This document shows positions 47,897 to 61,213 of a stretch of 64,000 nt of DNA, one piece after another. This DNA is from Aphelocoma coerulescens. Lineage: Eukaryota > Chordata > Aves > Passeriformes > Corvidae. The translations under genes were made by a program, and so were the position numbers. Where the stretch lies: positions 12,928,001 to 12,992,000 of the forward strand of contig NC_091013.1 in assembly GCF_041296385.1 (NCBI RefSeq). The letters run 5' to 3'. The notes beneath the pieces were generated by a model. It saw nothing but the letters and a program-made list of their open reading frames with translations, did no database searches and had not been told where the DNA came from. Every line of letters begins with the position of its first letter. The stretch's first letter is position 1.

Positions 47897-50800
47897 GTAG
47901 GACTGTAGACATACAAGGCAGCCTATGGTTTTGTTAATAGGGTAACTTGTACTTCATTAATGTGTTCAATTAATACAAGGCTAGGTGAGGCAAGAATGAG
48001 ATTTTACCAGCTCATGTTCTCATTAAATACTGGTAAAGTCACAGTGTGCTGATGACCAATTTTTTAAGATATTTACAAGATCTAATTTTGATAATGATAA
48101 TGTAAACAAGTGTAATGGTATACTGACATAGAAACAATGTTAATAGAAATGCAAGTAAAAGGAGGAGGAGTCTGAGATACATGAAAGTATTCGTGTTTTA
48201 CAAGGTATGTGAAAGCAGATCAAAACCTTTAACAAGTCTTCCAAGAAAGACTTCTTCTGGTAGACAATGGAGAAAACACAAAATAACCCCTTAACCCAGG
48301 TTATCTTCCAGCTCAGAACAACTCATCTAATTCCCCATTTTTAACTGGATAATCTTTGGATAATCTTGTCCAGTTAAGTAGTGCCACAAAGGATTAATTT
48401 ATGGTTTTTTATTTTTCATTTCTCAAGTTTACTAAAATCAAGTTGGGATTTTAGTGCCTCCTGGAATCTCAGATATACAAGGGTTTGCTGGTAGAAGCTG
48501 TAAGAACTTGCTAGCCATAACATTTTGTTGAGCTTTTCAGTGTGTAAGCACTGCTGTAAACATGCCAGGCAAATCTTTCTTCACTTGGGCACAGCTGTGG
48601 GTCCTAAGGTGAGCTGGAGGTAAGCAGGACAAACATCTCCCTGCCACGTTGCTTAAAGACCAGTTCAGTGAGGAGGTACTTGAACTACAGCTGCAGTGTG
48701 AGCCAGCTGAAGCACAGTGCCCTGTCCCTCCCACACTGTTGGAGCATAGAAAAGGAGAGATAATCTGCATGTGAGGGCTAGTTAGATCCATATGTCCTGA
48801 CTGCCTTGGGGATGAAACAATCCATTGTAGGACAGCAGGTACAGATACAGATACAGAATGAGAACAGAAAATTAAAACCTCCTCTTTTTTTCTACACACT
48901 ATTAGCAAGATTTCTTCTTTTGTGTAAGTGCCAAGGCAAGAGATCATTGCTGGGTAAGCCATGTACATTTTCTAGCTGCATCCAGCTACTCATAGCCTGC
49001 TCTCCACTCCAGCTCCTCAGGAGACTGTTATTACAATCATGGGGCTGCCAAAATTGTGAGCCTTTATCTTTCCTCTCTAATAAAGGCAGTCCCAAGGGCA
49101 ACCAGCAGCACTGCCCACTCCACCTCCCCCCTGCAGCTGTCCACACAAGGGCTTCAGTGCCTGGTGTAGCTGGTGGACAGCCTTGTGCATCTGTCCCTGG
49201 CAGCTCACTAACCTACCAGGATATTGCAGGAACACACGCCCTGGGCTACATTTCAGCCTGCACCCTTGCCCACAGCCATGACAGAGCACGCACAGTGCTT
49301 GGTCTTGGGCCTGTCTTTATTACAGCTGCAACAGGAACTGGACAGAGCCAATCCATCTTGCTGTTGTGGATGTCTTTTGCTTGTGGGGATAAATATGTGA
49401 TGCTATTGTAGCTACTGTTCTTTGCCCTGCTGTGTTTTTACGGGAACATAAGGACAGATGTACTGGGCTGAGTTAGCTCTATAAACCAAAAAACTTGTGT
49501 CTAACTGTGACCAGTCACACCATCCTGTCATATATCTGCTCTTCTAATGTTGCTTGTTCTGTTATGTTTTTATACATTTTCTTTTGCACCTTGTCCCTCT
49601 TTCAAGTATCCTTGATGGTGAAGGAACAACAGAAAAAACCTCAAAGTGATGATTTTCATAAAATCTGGCAAAGTTATGGAAAAAAGGTATGGAAATTTCA
49701 GAACTTAGTGTCACAAATTTTCCTCTGTTGCTAGATAACTGTAGTTCATACCAGCATAAAGGTTAAGATTATACCACTTGGTGCTGATTCTCTCTATGTG
49801 GAGACTAATGGATCTTATGGATTGTTGTAAACGTCCAACAGGCAACTCATAAAAGGGCTGTGTAATGTTTAGTGAATAACCAAGGATCAGGTTTAACAGC
49901 TGAGAAAATACAAGGATTCTTTACATTAAGTAAATGCACACCGATTCTGTTCACTTTGAGTCTGCTGAGACTTCTGCAGAGATTTCATTCATACTGGACC
50001 CATTCAAATAGTCAGCAAAGGATTTGCCTGCCCTAATCTTATTTGAGAAGTGATGTTAACACTGTTCCTTTAGCAAGCATCATCATGTAAAGGCTGAAAT
50101 CACATGAAATGCAAGTGGTTACTAGATTTTGCAACATTTAAAAAGTATTTAATGATAGTGATACTTTGTTCCTACCTGCATGCATTTTTCTGCCTTTTGA
50201 GGGTTCTTGTCCTAAGAAAGGCATAGAAAGGAATGCCCTGGGTTTTAAAACACCATTTTATAGCTGAATGACAGTTTATATATGCATGTGACCAGTGCTA
50301 AATTACATCTAGGGAGCTTCATATTTTATGTGTTTGTACATGTGTTCATTTAAAGAGTTCTTCAACTTTAGCTGCAAATTCATACTAACTCTCTAGTTAT
50401 GCCTGATTTGGACTGCCAGAAAAAATTACTTTGTACTAGTAATGCTATAGCAGGTTCCCCATGTGTAAAAATCCACCATAGCTCCTTTTTAACTCTCCTG
50501 CTTCATCTTCACTTGTTTTGGCTGAAAAAGTCCAGTGTTTGGCCAATTAAGAATGTTTAGTTACACACCTCATTGTTCTTCATTATGTCACGTTTGGTTA
50601 ACATCCATACAAGTGTTTTCTACCAAACCAAGAACATCACATTTTCTTCTGAGCAAGCAATAATACATCTTTCTGTTGACAGGATTAAGGCAGCACAGTA
50701 AGACCATTAAAAGGGAAATAAATAATTTTATTTACAATTTAAAGACTGGAAACATCTCTCCTCTCATGTTGCTTAATTTTGTATCTCTTGGTACAACAGA

Positions 50801-53800
50801 TGATTTGTAGGCAGCATTTGGAATGAAGAATTAACAACTCCAGACACTTTTACTTTCCAGAGACTGCCTATTTACCATTAGCTGTCTCACTACCACTGCT
50901 TGATGAAGACAATAAAAACAGTTAAGTTTATGTTTCCTAGCATTGTCAGGGATTTGGGAAGTGAATAAATTACCAGACAGAAATACTGAAGTCTTCAGTC
51001 AGGCAGCACATTTGTCAAATTACTGGGACTCTGTACAGGGAGCCACAGCATTTATGCTCCATCAGTATGTCATGTTTACAAATGCTTATGTCTGCATTTA
51101 ATATGCAGCTTTAAAAAGACAAATACTATTCACAGTTCTTGTTGCTCTTTGAAGAAGGGTAGTTTTTGCTACTAAGAATAATGCTGGCTAAACATCTTAC
51201 TGGAGTTTAACTCGTTTTCCTTTGCTTTTAGCAAAATGTTGAAGACTATGTTACTCAGTTTTACAACCTCATTTCATTTTTGACTGAATGCCTGAACACT
51301 AATGCAACTTTTAAATTTTATTTTCTTTTACTTCTTTTTTTACTCTATTTTATTTTGGTTTGAGATTTTATTTTATTTTACTGCTACATGTACTAGATTC
51401 CTGTACTTCTTAGTTAACATTCCCCTGTGAAAATAATTTGGACCTCATTTCTAGGATTTAGTTACCTGAAGTGGAAGCTAAAAAGCACTGTTTTAACCTA
51501 GTGAGACAGCAGGCAGCCCATCAATATTTTCTGTGCTAAATGACTTTCAGAGCTGATGCAGTTCTCTTTCACATGGGTGTAGACCAAGAGTAGCTCTACT
51601 GATAGGAATAGATTTATATTCCAAGAAGGAGATTTGAATCATGTGGCATTTTGCACTTAGCTTTTCCCTCCTCATGGCTGTTAAGAAGTGCAAAGGCAAG
51701 AATGAAATATCTTGTCACACACAAAAGCCAACATTTGTTCATAAGGCAGCTCTTGGTCTGTCCAGGTGCCCTACAAGCCTGGCTCCACAGCAAAGGTGCC
51801 CAAGGGCTCAAACCTTGCTGCTAGTCTTGTGGCACATACTTGCAGCTCAGATCCTTCTTCCACTACAATATGAAGAGAAAACTCCTGCTGACTTCAAAAC
51901 CAGCATGACTAGACCCTGAGGTAAAGCCAAGCTCAACAAGCAATATATATTCCTAAAGTGACTCAACTGGATACATCTTACTGGAGACTCTTCAGTCATA
52001 AACTTTTCAGTATCAGGGTGAGGTTGTATTTTAAGTCTCCATGCTCTCTATAAGGCCCAGGAGCCCACATCTCAAGACAGTGTATCTGTCTACACAAAAA
52101 GCTACACCAGTGGCTTGTGTCCCCACCAGGACCTGAGGACCCCTCTCCACCTCTCAGTGAGACTTCCAGGGCAGGTAGCTTGCTTGGGGCAGTAGATCAG
52201 AGCTTCCAGATCCACATTAGACACTTGAATAAATATGGGCATACCCAACAAGAGCAGCCAGTGAGCATGGAGAGTATGACATTTGCAGTTTTGCAGTGAA
52301 TAATGGGATATGAAGTTCTCCTGTCACACTTGCAGAGCTTCCCTTTTCCTTTCCCTGCTTAAACAGTGATTACATTCACTCTTACAATCTATTGTGAAAA
52401 GTTCAAAGCCAGACTTAATCTCTGGCTATTACCTTATCATCTCAGAAAGTGGAAAAAAAAAGTGGTGAGAAAGAGAAAAAGAAAATGAGCGATCCCAGCT
52501 TTGCAAACTGCAAAAGTAAAAAATACTTGATAAAAGCTAGACAAGTAGGAGTTGAAAAATGATATGAAAATAAATTGAAGACACAGTGTTAAATCATAAA
52601 AAATTATAAAATTCAGGCTGTCAGACCTTCAAGAGATTTTTACAGGCTAACCTGACAGCTTTTGTGGTAAGGACTGATTTTTACTAGAGCAGGGAAATTC
52701 AGCAGATCTCATTTATGTGTGCTTCAACAAAGCATGGGGTCATACAGGAATTAGTTCAGCTGGAGAAGATGAATAGAAATACAGGGTTTATAACAAACCT
52801 ATTAAATTGCCAGATGAGGAGACAATAATGTTATGCTGAAAGCAAACTACTGGTGTCGGACAAAGGTTCACAATCCTGAAGAATCTGCCCTTAAAATTGC
52901 ATATAATTTTGTTAGATACCTCAGTAAAAAAAAAGCAGGAGTGTGCTAAGAATGTTGGACATGAACATAAGAGATTTTGTTTGTGCAGGAGAGGATAAGG
53001 GCATCATATTGCAAGATGTGAATGGACTTTGATTTGGATGGTGTGGGATACTAAAAGTATGCTGAAATTCTTTAAGGAACAATAAAAATAATATCTGCTA
53101 TAAGCAGAAAACTTATAAGCAGAAATTATAATGGAGAAGAAATTACTGCATGTACAATTTTCACCCCTCACAGTCCTAATCAATGAATCCTAATTGGAAC
53201 AAATGTACAAAGAAAGCCACCCTGTTCCCATGACCACACCAATCTTTATCACACAAAAGAATAAACTAGGCTGAGTTGCTGACAAAGCAGAGAGAATGTA
53301 ACTGTTCTCTAAGAGCATTTGGAGTAGCTACCTGCAAAAGCACACCTCTGAAAAAGTGATATGTCTTTTGAGTAGCTAAATCCTTGAATAGATCTCAAAT
53401 ATCTTCTGCCTTCTATATTCCAGTATTTCTTTTGCACAGACCATGTCTGGCTTCAAAAGTCACAAACCTTGCTCTCTGCTAAACAGAGCAGCATTTCTTT
53501 ACAGTCCAAAAGCAGAGCTATGCACAGTTAACTCTATGAGTCCCACAGCACTGTGAACTTAGGTACAACTTTGTTCAACAACCTGAACACTGAAATCTTT
53601 ATTTTGGCCTCTAATCAGGTTAAGCAATATGTCTGAGCTAATGTTAAGCTGTCAGTTTATACCTAATAGACTCCATCTGTTCCTTCAGAGGCTGTGATTA
53701 GTAGTTATCTTTGGTGACAGAAATTATGCTCCTACAGTGGTGCCTTTGGCTTTAGCCCCTGTCCAATACACCTATCAAACCATGTTTTGAACAAGAAAGT

Positions 53801-56501
53801 ATTGTCAAAAATTGAGGTGCTGTCTGACTCTTCCAGGTGTAGCAAGTGCTATTTTCAGCAAGATGCAGAGTCAGAACAGGCACAACATTTTTAAAGACAG
53901 TTATTTTAGGAAATGTAGAGACAGTAGTGGGAAAACAGTAGGAACAAAAGTAATTCAACAACTGAATGGGATTGAAAAAAAACTGCTTTTGATTTTAGGA
54001 CTGTTGTTTATCATTCTTTCTTTCACTTTGGTCAGGAATCACCCTTGAAAGGTTATCAGTGTAAAGAACTAATATGTTAGAGAAAGAAGCCTTATTTTCT
54101 TTCTCCAGATATGTGTCATGATACTTCTTAGTTTCCAGATTCGCTTTATATAAAAGGTCTGATTCAGGACAAGAAAACAGCAGTGTATACAAAGGAACAG
54201 GGATGAATATCTAACTGAGGGTTAATACTTCCTCTTTAAACATTTGGTATTCTGAACTTCTTGTAATTTGGGTTCAAGTTTCTTGCAAAAAGTTCTTACT
54301 TTGCCTCTGGTGAATTTGAATATCCAAATGTAAACTCTTTGACATTTTTCATGAGTTTACTGTCCAGCTATATATTGCCTGTTGTTTTTAATTCATTAGA
54401 GTAACTTGAAACTGTTAGTGCCTAAGGATTTAATTTTTAGTTTATGTTAATTTACTTGAGAAAATACACTGCCTCAGGATTCTTCAGCTTATTTGCAGTT
54501 TCCTTTTTTAAGTGTACATTTTACTGATTTTAATGTACATATATCACACTGTATATGAACTGGTCATTTACCCCAAAAATATATATATATAAACCAAATA
54601 TTCCCAAAAATAAATATTCATATAAGTAGTTTTCTTGAAAGCACAAGCACAAAAGCTTGAAAATTTAAACCTTTCATTATGCCCTTCAATAAATTTCTAG
54701 TTCTATCAAATGTTTATATAAAGGTTGAATCAAGCACAGTCAAGGGCTTTACAATTACAAAAATCTCCAGCAACCACCTGGTGTTGAAATTCGGAATATT
54801 ATTTCCATTATATTGTAATTTCATCAGTGACAGTCTTTTTGGTATTTAACACCAATACAGCTTTCCTCAGTCTGAAACAAACATCTTGAATATTTTCCAG
54901 AAAACAGTATGAAGTTCATTCATCTGGGAAAGAACTGAGATAATATTTTGCATCTAATATGATTAAGTAAATAAGCATCTGTGATTTCTATGAGTTGTAA
55001 CATTTTCTTAGGCTTCAGGGTTAGCCCAGTGCAGAGCAGATGGCTGTACTCTGATCTGTTAAGGGGGCTTAGATAATTGCAATGGTAAAATAATATTTTG
55101 AGAGGGCTGTTAATAAGTACCTAGCCTGACACAAATGTAAGATGGCACGCTCGGATGATTTGTGCCATCTGAGATCCTCAAGCTATGAAAGGATTCAAAA
55201 ACTCAAGCTGCAGGGCTTTGAAATGAGAAAAGGAAGAAAAGTCCTTCTACTGGGCAGAAAAAAACATCTTGCCAGAACCTGAGTCTCTCTGCTTCACCTC
55301 TCAGCTGAAGATCTACCTTGTACCACAGATCTCTTCACATCCTGAAACATAAGGAACAGTGTGATATGAGAGACGTTGCATTTAATTTCCATAAAGATAG
55401 GACAATGATCTTTTTGTCACCTCTGCACTGCTTTCCTGAAGTCACACACTCTAGCAATTTCAGGGAAAAACTATACTTCCTTATAAACACCTAGAAGCCA
55501 CCAGTAAAAAATAATGTCAAATTTAAGTGAGCTGAAATTTGTTCAGAAGAAACGAAAATTAACAACCTAATCCAAATGCCATTTCTTTCAAGGAAAGCAT
55601 AAATGAATCCTTTTTTTAATATAGTTTAAAGAAGGGAGTCTCACTGTCAGAGAGGGGGAGAGTTTGGTTTTGGATTTGAGGGGTTTTTTGCAGCTCTCCC
55701 ATTTCTGATTAGTGAGAAAGGATAAGAGTGTTGTAAGGGGACTGGAATCCCTTTGGATTATTTACTATATGTTAGCAAAAAGACTATCACAGACAGTACT
55801 AGGCCAAAAGACACTCCTAACATGCTTAGGCTTCTTTGCTTCAATCTTGTCATTTGACACAAATTAAAGCAGCATAAACAATTTATTAATATGGCAGGAT
55901 AGTTTCTCAGAACTATTTCTTCCTATCTTACAGAGTATCTCTTCTTTCATTTTTAAAATTGGCAATAATATGAAAAATGTACATATACTGTGTGGTAAAT
56001 AGGTCCTAGTTTTGCTTAGTGGCAGTACAACGAGATGTGATTTGATGTATCTTGAAAATAGAATCGATAATAGAATGATACCTTAGCTGGCAATGCTTTC
56101 AGCTGGTGAGGTAAACTGGGACAGCTATGCACCCTCACAGTAGAGTTTCCCCCTCCAACCTCTTCTGAAAACAAAGTAATGAAGGGAACAAATAGATTTC
56201 CCTGACTGACAGGAGCAGTTAGTCAACAGCAGTGTTGATGTGCAACAGATTCATCAAAACTAACAGCATCTTTTTCTCTTTTTGTGTGTCACTAAGAACT
56301 CTCAGCTACATCTGCATATTATGATGGCCAGACACCTTTCAGCATGAAATTCAGCATTTTGGCAATGCCATTTATCAGAAAATCTAGGATCTTCTCCCGT
56401 TTAGAAATTAAATACCATGCTCTCTAGACAGCATATGACAACTTGGAGAAAGAGTATAAATTACAAAAGAACAGAAAATGAACCAGGATGAGTTATTAGG
56501 C
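47897..56501. other. Unassigned sequence
   Basis: No gene, RNA or named repeat is recognised in 8.6 kb. It contains T-rich low-complexity DNA at 51310-51385 and a short TA run at 54578-54593. The longest frame is 201 codons at 48806-49411 on the plus strand, in a GC-richer patch, with no recognisable domain; it is discussed in the findings. Confidence 0.5.
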
Positions 56502-56954
56502 TGTGGTTTAGGAATGGTACTCCCCAGTTTAGTGCTCCCACTGAGATTCTCCACCCCTGTGGCCAGCTGGAGGCACAAAAGGTGAAGATCACAAGCTGAA
56601 AAAAGAAAAATTTACTGGAAACAGCAATGAGATAAGACAACAAACAGTAACAGCAACAATATTAATAACAAAAGTGTACAGAGGAGAGTGATTCACATGC
56701 AAAATGCTCACCACAGAGCTGACCCAGTACGACCACAGCCACACTACCCCACCACTCCCCCTGCTCAGAACCAGTGTCACCCAACCACCCCCCCAGCCAC
56801 AGTCACTGACCAGAAGGAACTGCTTCTCCTGGGAAAAGACTCCACTCTCCCCACCCAGCAGTGACATGAGGTGCTGTAGATCGAACTCTGTGTCCCAGCC
56901 ATGCCCCTCCTGGCTTCTGTAAGAATTAACCCTGTCCTGGCCAGAATCAGGACA
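56502..56954 (-). mobile_element. Solitary ERV LTR (ERVL-like)
   Basis: A 453-bp minus-strand LTR, TGTCCTGATTCTGGCCAGGA at 56954 followed by 'cagggttaattcttac', down to ...ACCACA at 56502. Flanks are 'taggc' (56497-56501) and 'caggc' (56955-56959), four of five identical and consistent with a mutated 5-bp target duplication. It is related at its 5' end to the LTR at 26934-27433. The frames at 56589-56963 (minus) and 56704-56922 (plus) are LTR shadows. Confidence 0.8.
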
Positions 56955-58511
56955 CAGGCTCATTTACGGATTAAGCCATTTCTTAAGTATTGTTGTATGA
57001 AAATGCTGCTGCTGACTGAAATTCTCATTTTAACTTTAATAGCTGTGGCACTTCATGAAGCTCAAAATACCTACATGGTTCTGCTGTATACACCAAATCA
57101 ATCACATTTTGTCTCTTTCTTATGCATGCAACTAAGATACTTTCTAAATCTGAGTGAAAATGTGACCTTTTCTTGATTATTCCTGATGGCATGATTTAAT
57201 TTCTCTTGGCTTTCTGTCTTACTCCTCATAACACTTCTTTTAGTTATGCGTATACATCACATAAAACCAAGAAACTTCTCTTGCTATTCTGCCCAGATAT
57301 TTTTTCCTGAGATATCTTCACTGCCTTTCCCATTTTCACACTTTTAATTCTATTGAATCTCCTCACTGCTACCTTTCACATTTTGCCTTTGCCATTTCTA
57401 TTTATAAAGCTAATAAAATACCAAGGAATCATTCTGACCTTTCCAGGTAATCAATATTAAGGACAGTCAGCTATCAGCAAATATTGTTTCAGACAATAAT
57501 TATACCAAAGAGTGGCAGTTTCTCATTCATCAGCTTAAGCAGATGTCTGGGGGAGGAAATAGGAATACCTTAAGTACCTGAGATTTTGCTTCAGAAACAT
57601 CATTTTTGACACATACCCATTAGCTGGGCTTGGTTGTGGGTAGTTTCTGCTTTAAAGTAGAATGTTGGCACTATTAACAAAAGTGGTCCATTCTGTCAAC
57701 TCTTTCTGAGCATAATTGCTCCATGGATGACAAATGGCTGTTCAAACTACCAGCACAATGGTTTATTGTCTTTTTGCAATGGAGGCACTTCACAGAAATT
57801 AAAAGTGAAAAAATGTTATTAGATTTCCAGCTTAATATCAAAAGAGCAAGGAAAGTTTGGGGTGAGAAGAAATACCTGATGTTCAATCTGGAGATGGAAG
57901 TATTTGGGATGCACACTGGTATGTATAGTGGGAACTGTACTGTAGTCATGAAAATTTCAGAGAAGGAAGTATGGGATTTAAAACAGAAGGGTCATACTAT
58001 CCCAAGGGGCACTCTTTAAGGTTAAAAGAAACCATTAGCTCTTCCCAAAGGCTTTTTTATTTGTCTATAAATACAGATGATGGAGGGAGAATAATGTACA
58101 GCCAGCTGGTGTCCTCAGATGCTCCCTAGAGTGGAACAGAAAGATAAGCAATTATTGCCAAATAATGGCAGACTACAATTACTAGTAAGGGAATGTAATA
58201 CTTCACAATCATAAATGCTCCATACTTAGGGGGGGAGGGGGAAGACTTTAAGTTGTGTGAAATGAAAAAATAGAAGGCCATTAAGAAAATTGTTATTATC
58301 AGATTTCAATAGTGCTTGGTACGTTTAAGTCTTAAATTATTTTAACAACTGTTTGTTTCTACTTTTCTTAACCTTTTTATAAAGTCTCTTTAATTTTTAC
58401 TAGGTTGTCCTGACTTCAAAACTGATTCCTCATAGCTAACTATATTTTCCATGTTAACATTTGAAACATAGATTTAGAAGAAACATAAAGATTTTAGTTA
58501 TAGGCTAGCTG
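56955..58511. other. Unassigned sequence
   Basis: No gene or repeat is recognised between the two LTRs. A plus frame at 57723-58019 has no recognised motif and overlaps an antisense frame at 57674-57949. A G-rich run lies at 58229-58242. Confidence 0.45.
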
Positions 58512-59167
58512 TGTTGAGATTAGTTGGAATAGGAAAGAACTTGGGCCCAGTGAGAGTTAATTAAAATAGTTAGGAGAGATGGACCTGCAATGGGTTTTAA
58601 GATGTTAGTAACTGATTACCAAATAACTGATGATCTGTCATTTGCATGTTTGCTTAGCTGTGCTTAGAATGAGGAGTAGAAACATTGATAAGTTGGTGTA
58701 GAGAGCAAGGACAATCACCAATTTCCTCCCTTTGTGGGAACCCGTCCAAAAGTCACGCAAGAAGAAACTTAGAGGTCACTAAAGTAAATGTTTGATTGTT
58801 AAAGTGATTGTTAAAACTCAGAAAGGCAAAAAGGTCAAAATGAGGAAGATTAGTTACTTCATCTTTTTTAGGATCACTGACCCAATTCAAGACCACCGAC
58901 TCAATTCAGAACACACACTACGCATGCTTAATGACAGTTAAGCTCATTTCCATACGAAGCAGAGAATGGGAGGTGTTAAAGTTATGAATATGCATTTGTA
59001 TTTTGGATATTCATAATTTTTGTAAATAAAAAGCTTTGTGTTTGCTTGGATCAGGGCCCTGCGTCTTAGGGAGCTATCCCACGCAGTGCCTGGCACCAAA
59101 TAAAACATACACTTTCTAACTCTAAACTGTTAGAGAGTTTTTTGTCTGTCTCAGTTTGTCTCAGACA
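58512..59167 (+). mobile_element. Probable ERV1-like LTR
   Basis: A plus-strand unit of about 656 bp, TGTTGAGATTAG at the left and ...CTCAGACA at the right. U3 contains an ATTTGCAT octamer at 58640-58647. The promoter-proximal part reads 'tgtaaataaaaagctttgtg' near 59020-59040, then an R-like 'gagctatcccacgc', AATAAA at 59099-59104, and a U5 with 'ctgttagagagtttttt'. This is wording I associate with an avian class I LTR. The target duplication was not found, so the exact ends are uncertain. No internal genes flank it. Confidence 0.7.
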
Positions 59168-59509
59168 TTTTGGTAAATCATTTCTAAACTTAGAGATTAG
59201 ATGTCTTTCTTTATTGTTGTTTTGAGGAAACATTTGGGCTCAGTTACTTAAGAAATCCAGGTTTCTGGTCATTGTAATGGATAAACAAAAACATTTCTGT
59301 TGTAAATGCAAGTCATGTCTGTAAGCTGCATCTTAGAGCAGTGAAGAACCTTTCTCAGGTACTTCTGTGCCAGGGATGTGAACCCCTCTGCTACTGCAGA
59401 AGATACCGAAGGAACAAGGCAGGAACTTTAAATATCTTCAAAGAGCACCTGTACAACTGAGTTTATCACACAGCAGAGCTTGCTTTATAGTTAGCGCAGA
59501 GAAACAGGT
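59168..59509. other. Unassigned spacer; includes target duplication copy
   Basis: No gene is recognised between the two plus-strand LTR units. Its last five bases, CAGGT at 59505-59509, are the left target duplication of the next element. Confidence 0.5.
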
Positions 59510-60142
59510 TGTCTTGGGGTGACTTTATGATGTATCCCATATTGCTGTTCTGTGCCCAGAAATTAATTTTGTGGCTTTCTATGCCTTTAAACTGAGCCTG
59601 AGAGGGGGAAGAGAAAAAAAACTGAGCAGAGCTTTCAAAGCAGTGCTTCAAGACACACAGAGATAGAGACAGCTCTGTATTCTGCTGTGGCGACGGAGAG
59701 AGCAGGAGGAAGCACTGCTTGCTTTCCAGCCAGCTTTCAGCTTTCTTTTTCTCTGGAGGGAGACAGAGAGTTGAACTTTTGTTTTCCTGGGACTTAGGTT
59801 TTTTTCCCTTCTTCTTTTTTGGACCGTTTCAACATCAGAACACATCGGGACTTTTTCCACCAAGGTTGAGGCCCTGGAGGAGGGGGAGCCACCCCATCCC
59901 AGCTCCGAGGAGGAGGGGAGAGGCTATCTACAGGACTGAAATTTTCCCAGGTTTTCTCTCTACAGTGAGAGGTTTTATTATTTAGCATTATTATCCTCCT
60001 CCAGTGTGTTTGTTTTTATCTCTTTCACTTTCCTTTGAGGAAAATTTATTTTTTCCTGAACCTGGTGGGGGAGGGTGGTTGTAACCTGCTTTCTCTCAGA
60101 GGATATATTTCCAAATTTTCCCAAACCAGCACAAATATTTAG

Positions 60143-60160
60143 TGGCATCCAATGTGGGGC
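60143..60160 (+). other. Candidate retroviral primer-binding site
   Basis: TGGCATCCAATGTGGGGC compared with the lysine tRNA (1,2 type) complement TGGCGCCCAACGTGGGGC: 15 of 18 identical. Two of the three changes are at CpG positions and so likely decay. It lies nine bases after a CACA that could be an LTR end; the usual gap is one to three bases, which weakens the case. Confidence 0.55.
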
Positions 60161-60320
60161 CGGGACCTGCTCGGCCCGAGCCGGCCGGGACACGGCCATC
60201 CTGGAGCCGTGCGGCCCTGTTCCACCCGCAGCCCTGCTCCGTGCAGGCAGCCTGTGGCACGGCTCGGCCAGGCTCCCCTGCCCTCCAGTGCGGCCAAAAT
60301 TCATCTGAGGCCGCTGCCCG
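60160..60320. other. CpG- and GC-rich core of the 1.81-kb element
   Basis: This is the densest CpG stretch in the window (for example 'ctcggcccgagccggccgg' at 60170). It follows the candidate primer-binding site. CpG retention in an otherwise CpG-poor setting suggests a young element or one escaping methylation. No host gene start is recognised here. Confidence 0.55.
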
Positions 60321-61207
60321 GCAAAGATCATGTGCCAACAGTGAGAGGTGAATTCCAGCTGTGGGGCCTGGGTGAGATTAACCCTTTCACTCCTGTAAGA
60401 TTCTCCAGAACAGATGAAGCCTGCAGACATCAATCCTCTCCCAAGTCAAAGGAAAGAGAAAGGTGAAGGCACGTGAAGAAAACACCATAAAGACACCAAA
60501 GTCAGTGATGAAGGAAGAGCTGAAATCCCAAGAGAGGAGAAAGAGGAGATGCTTCAAGTCTAGAAGCTGAAATTCTGCTGTAAAGCTACGGTGATGGACT
60601 GTGATACATCAGAATATCCGCTGTAATTTCATGAAAGCATGGGGCTGGAGTGTTCAAACAGCAATTGTGAGCAGAAGTACCTGTGCTGAAACAAGCAACT
60701 GTTGAAGTAGCTGTGATTTGATGAGAAGCTTGAACAGAGAGAGATGAAAGTGATGGAGACCCTTGCTCCCACGGGAGGAGGAGGACCTCTGTTCCTGGAG
60801 ATGAAGATGCTCCCAGAGATAGGTGGAGAGAACCTTTGTTTCCAAACAGCTCAACCTTAAAATAGTACCCCATTAGCTCAAGAGTGGACCCTCAAAAGCA
60901 GTTGTGGGGAAAGCTGTAAGTCGAGGGAAGGGACTTTCACATGCGAGCAGAGAACCAACCTGGGCAGCTGTCCCGCTGTGACATTGAAGCCATGAGAGAA
61001 CTGTTTCTTGTGATGTCTCCATAGCATGAGCAAGAGAGACTCCTCTCCCTAAGTGAACCGAAAAAGAGATTATTATAGAGGTGGTAAACTGACTGAAAAT
61101 CTCAAGGGTTGTCTTTTTACATGGTCAGTGGGAGAACGGAGGAAGGTGGCGGGAGGAAAAGTGTTCTGAAGGTTTAGTCGGACTTTTTTCCTTCTTTTAG
61201 GTCTGTT

Positions 61208-61213
61208 AATAAA
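61208..61213 (+). terminator. Polyadenylation signal of the 1.81-kb element
   Basis: AATAAA about 105 bases before the CA end of the element, followed by T/TG-rich DNA. This matches the R/U5 layout of an LTR. Confidence 0.6.

Noticed and set aside
59978..60433. 151-codon minus-strand open frame
   Set aside because: It is antisense to the 1.81-kb element and runs through its GC-rich core, where stops are rare by composition.
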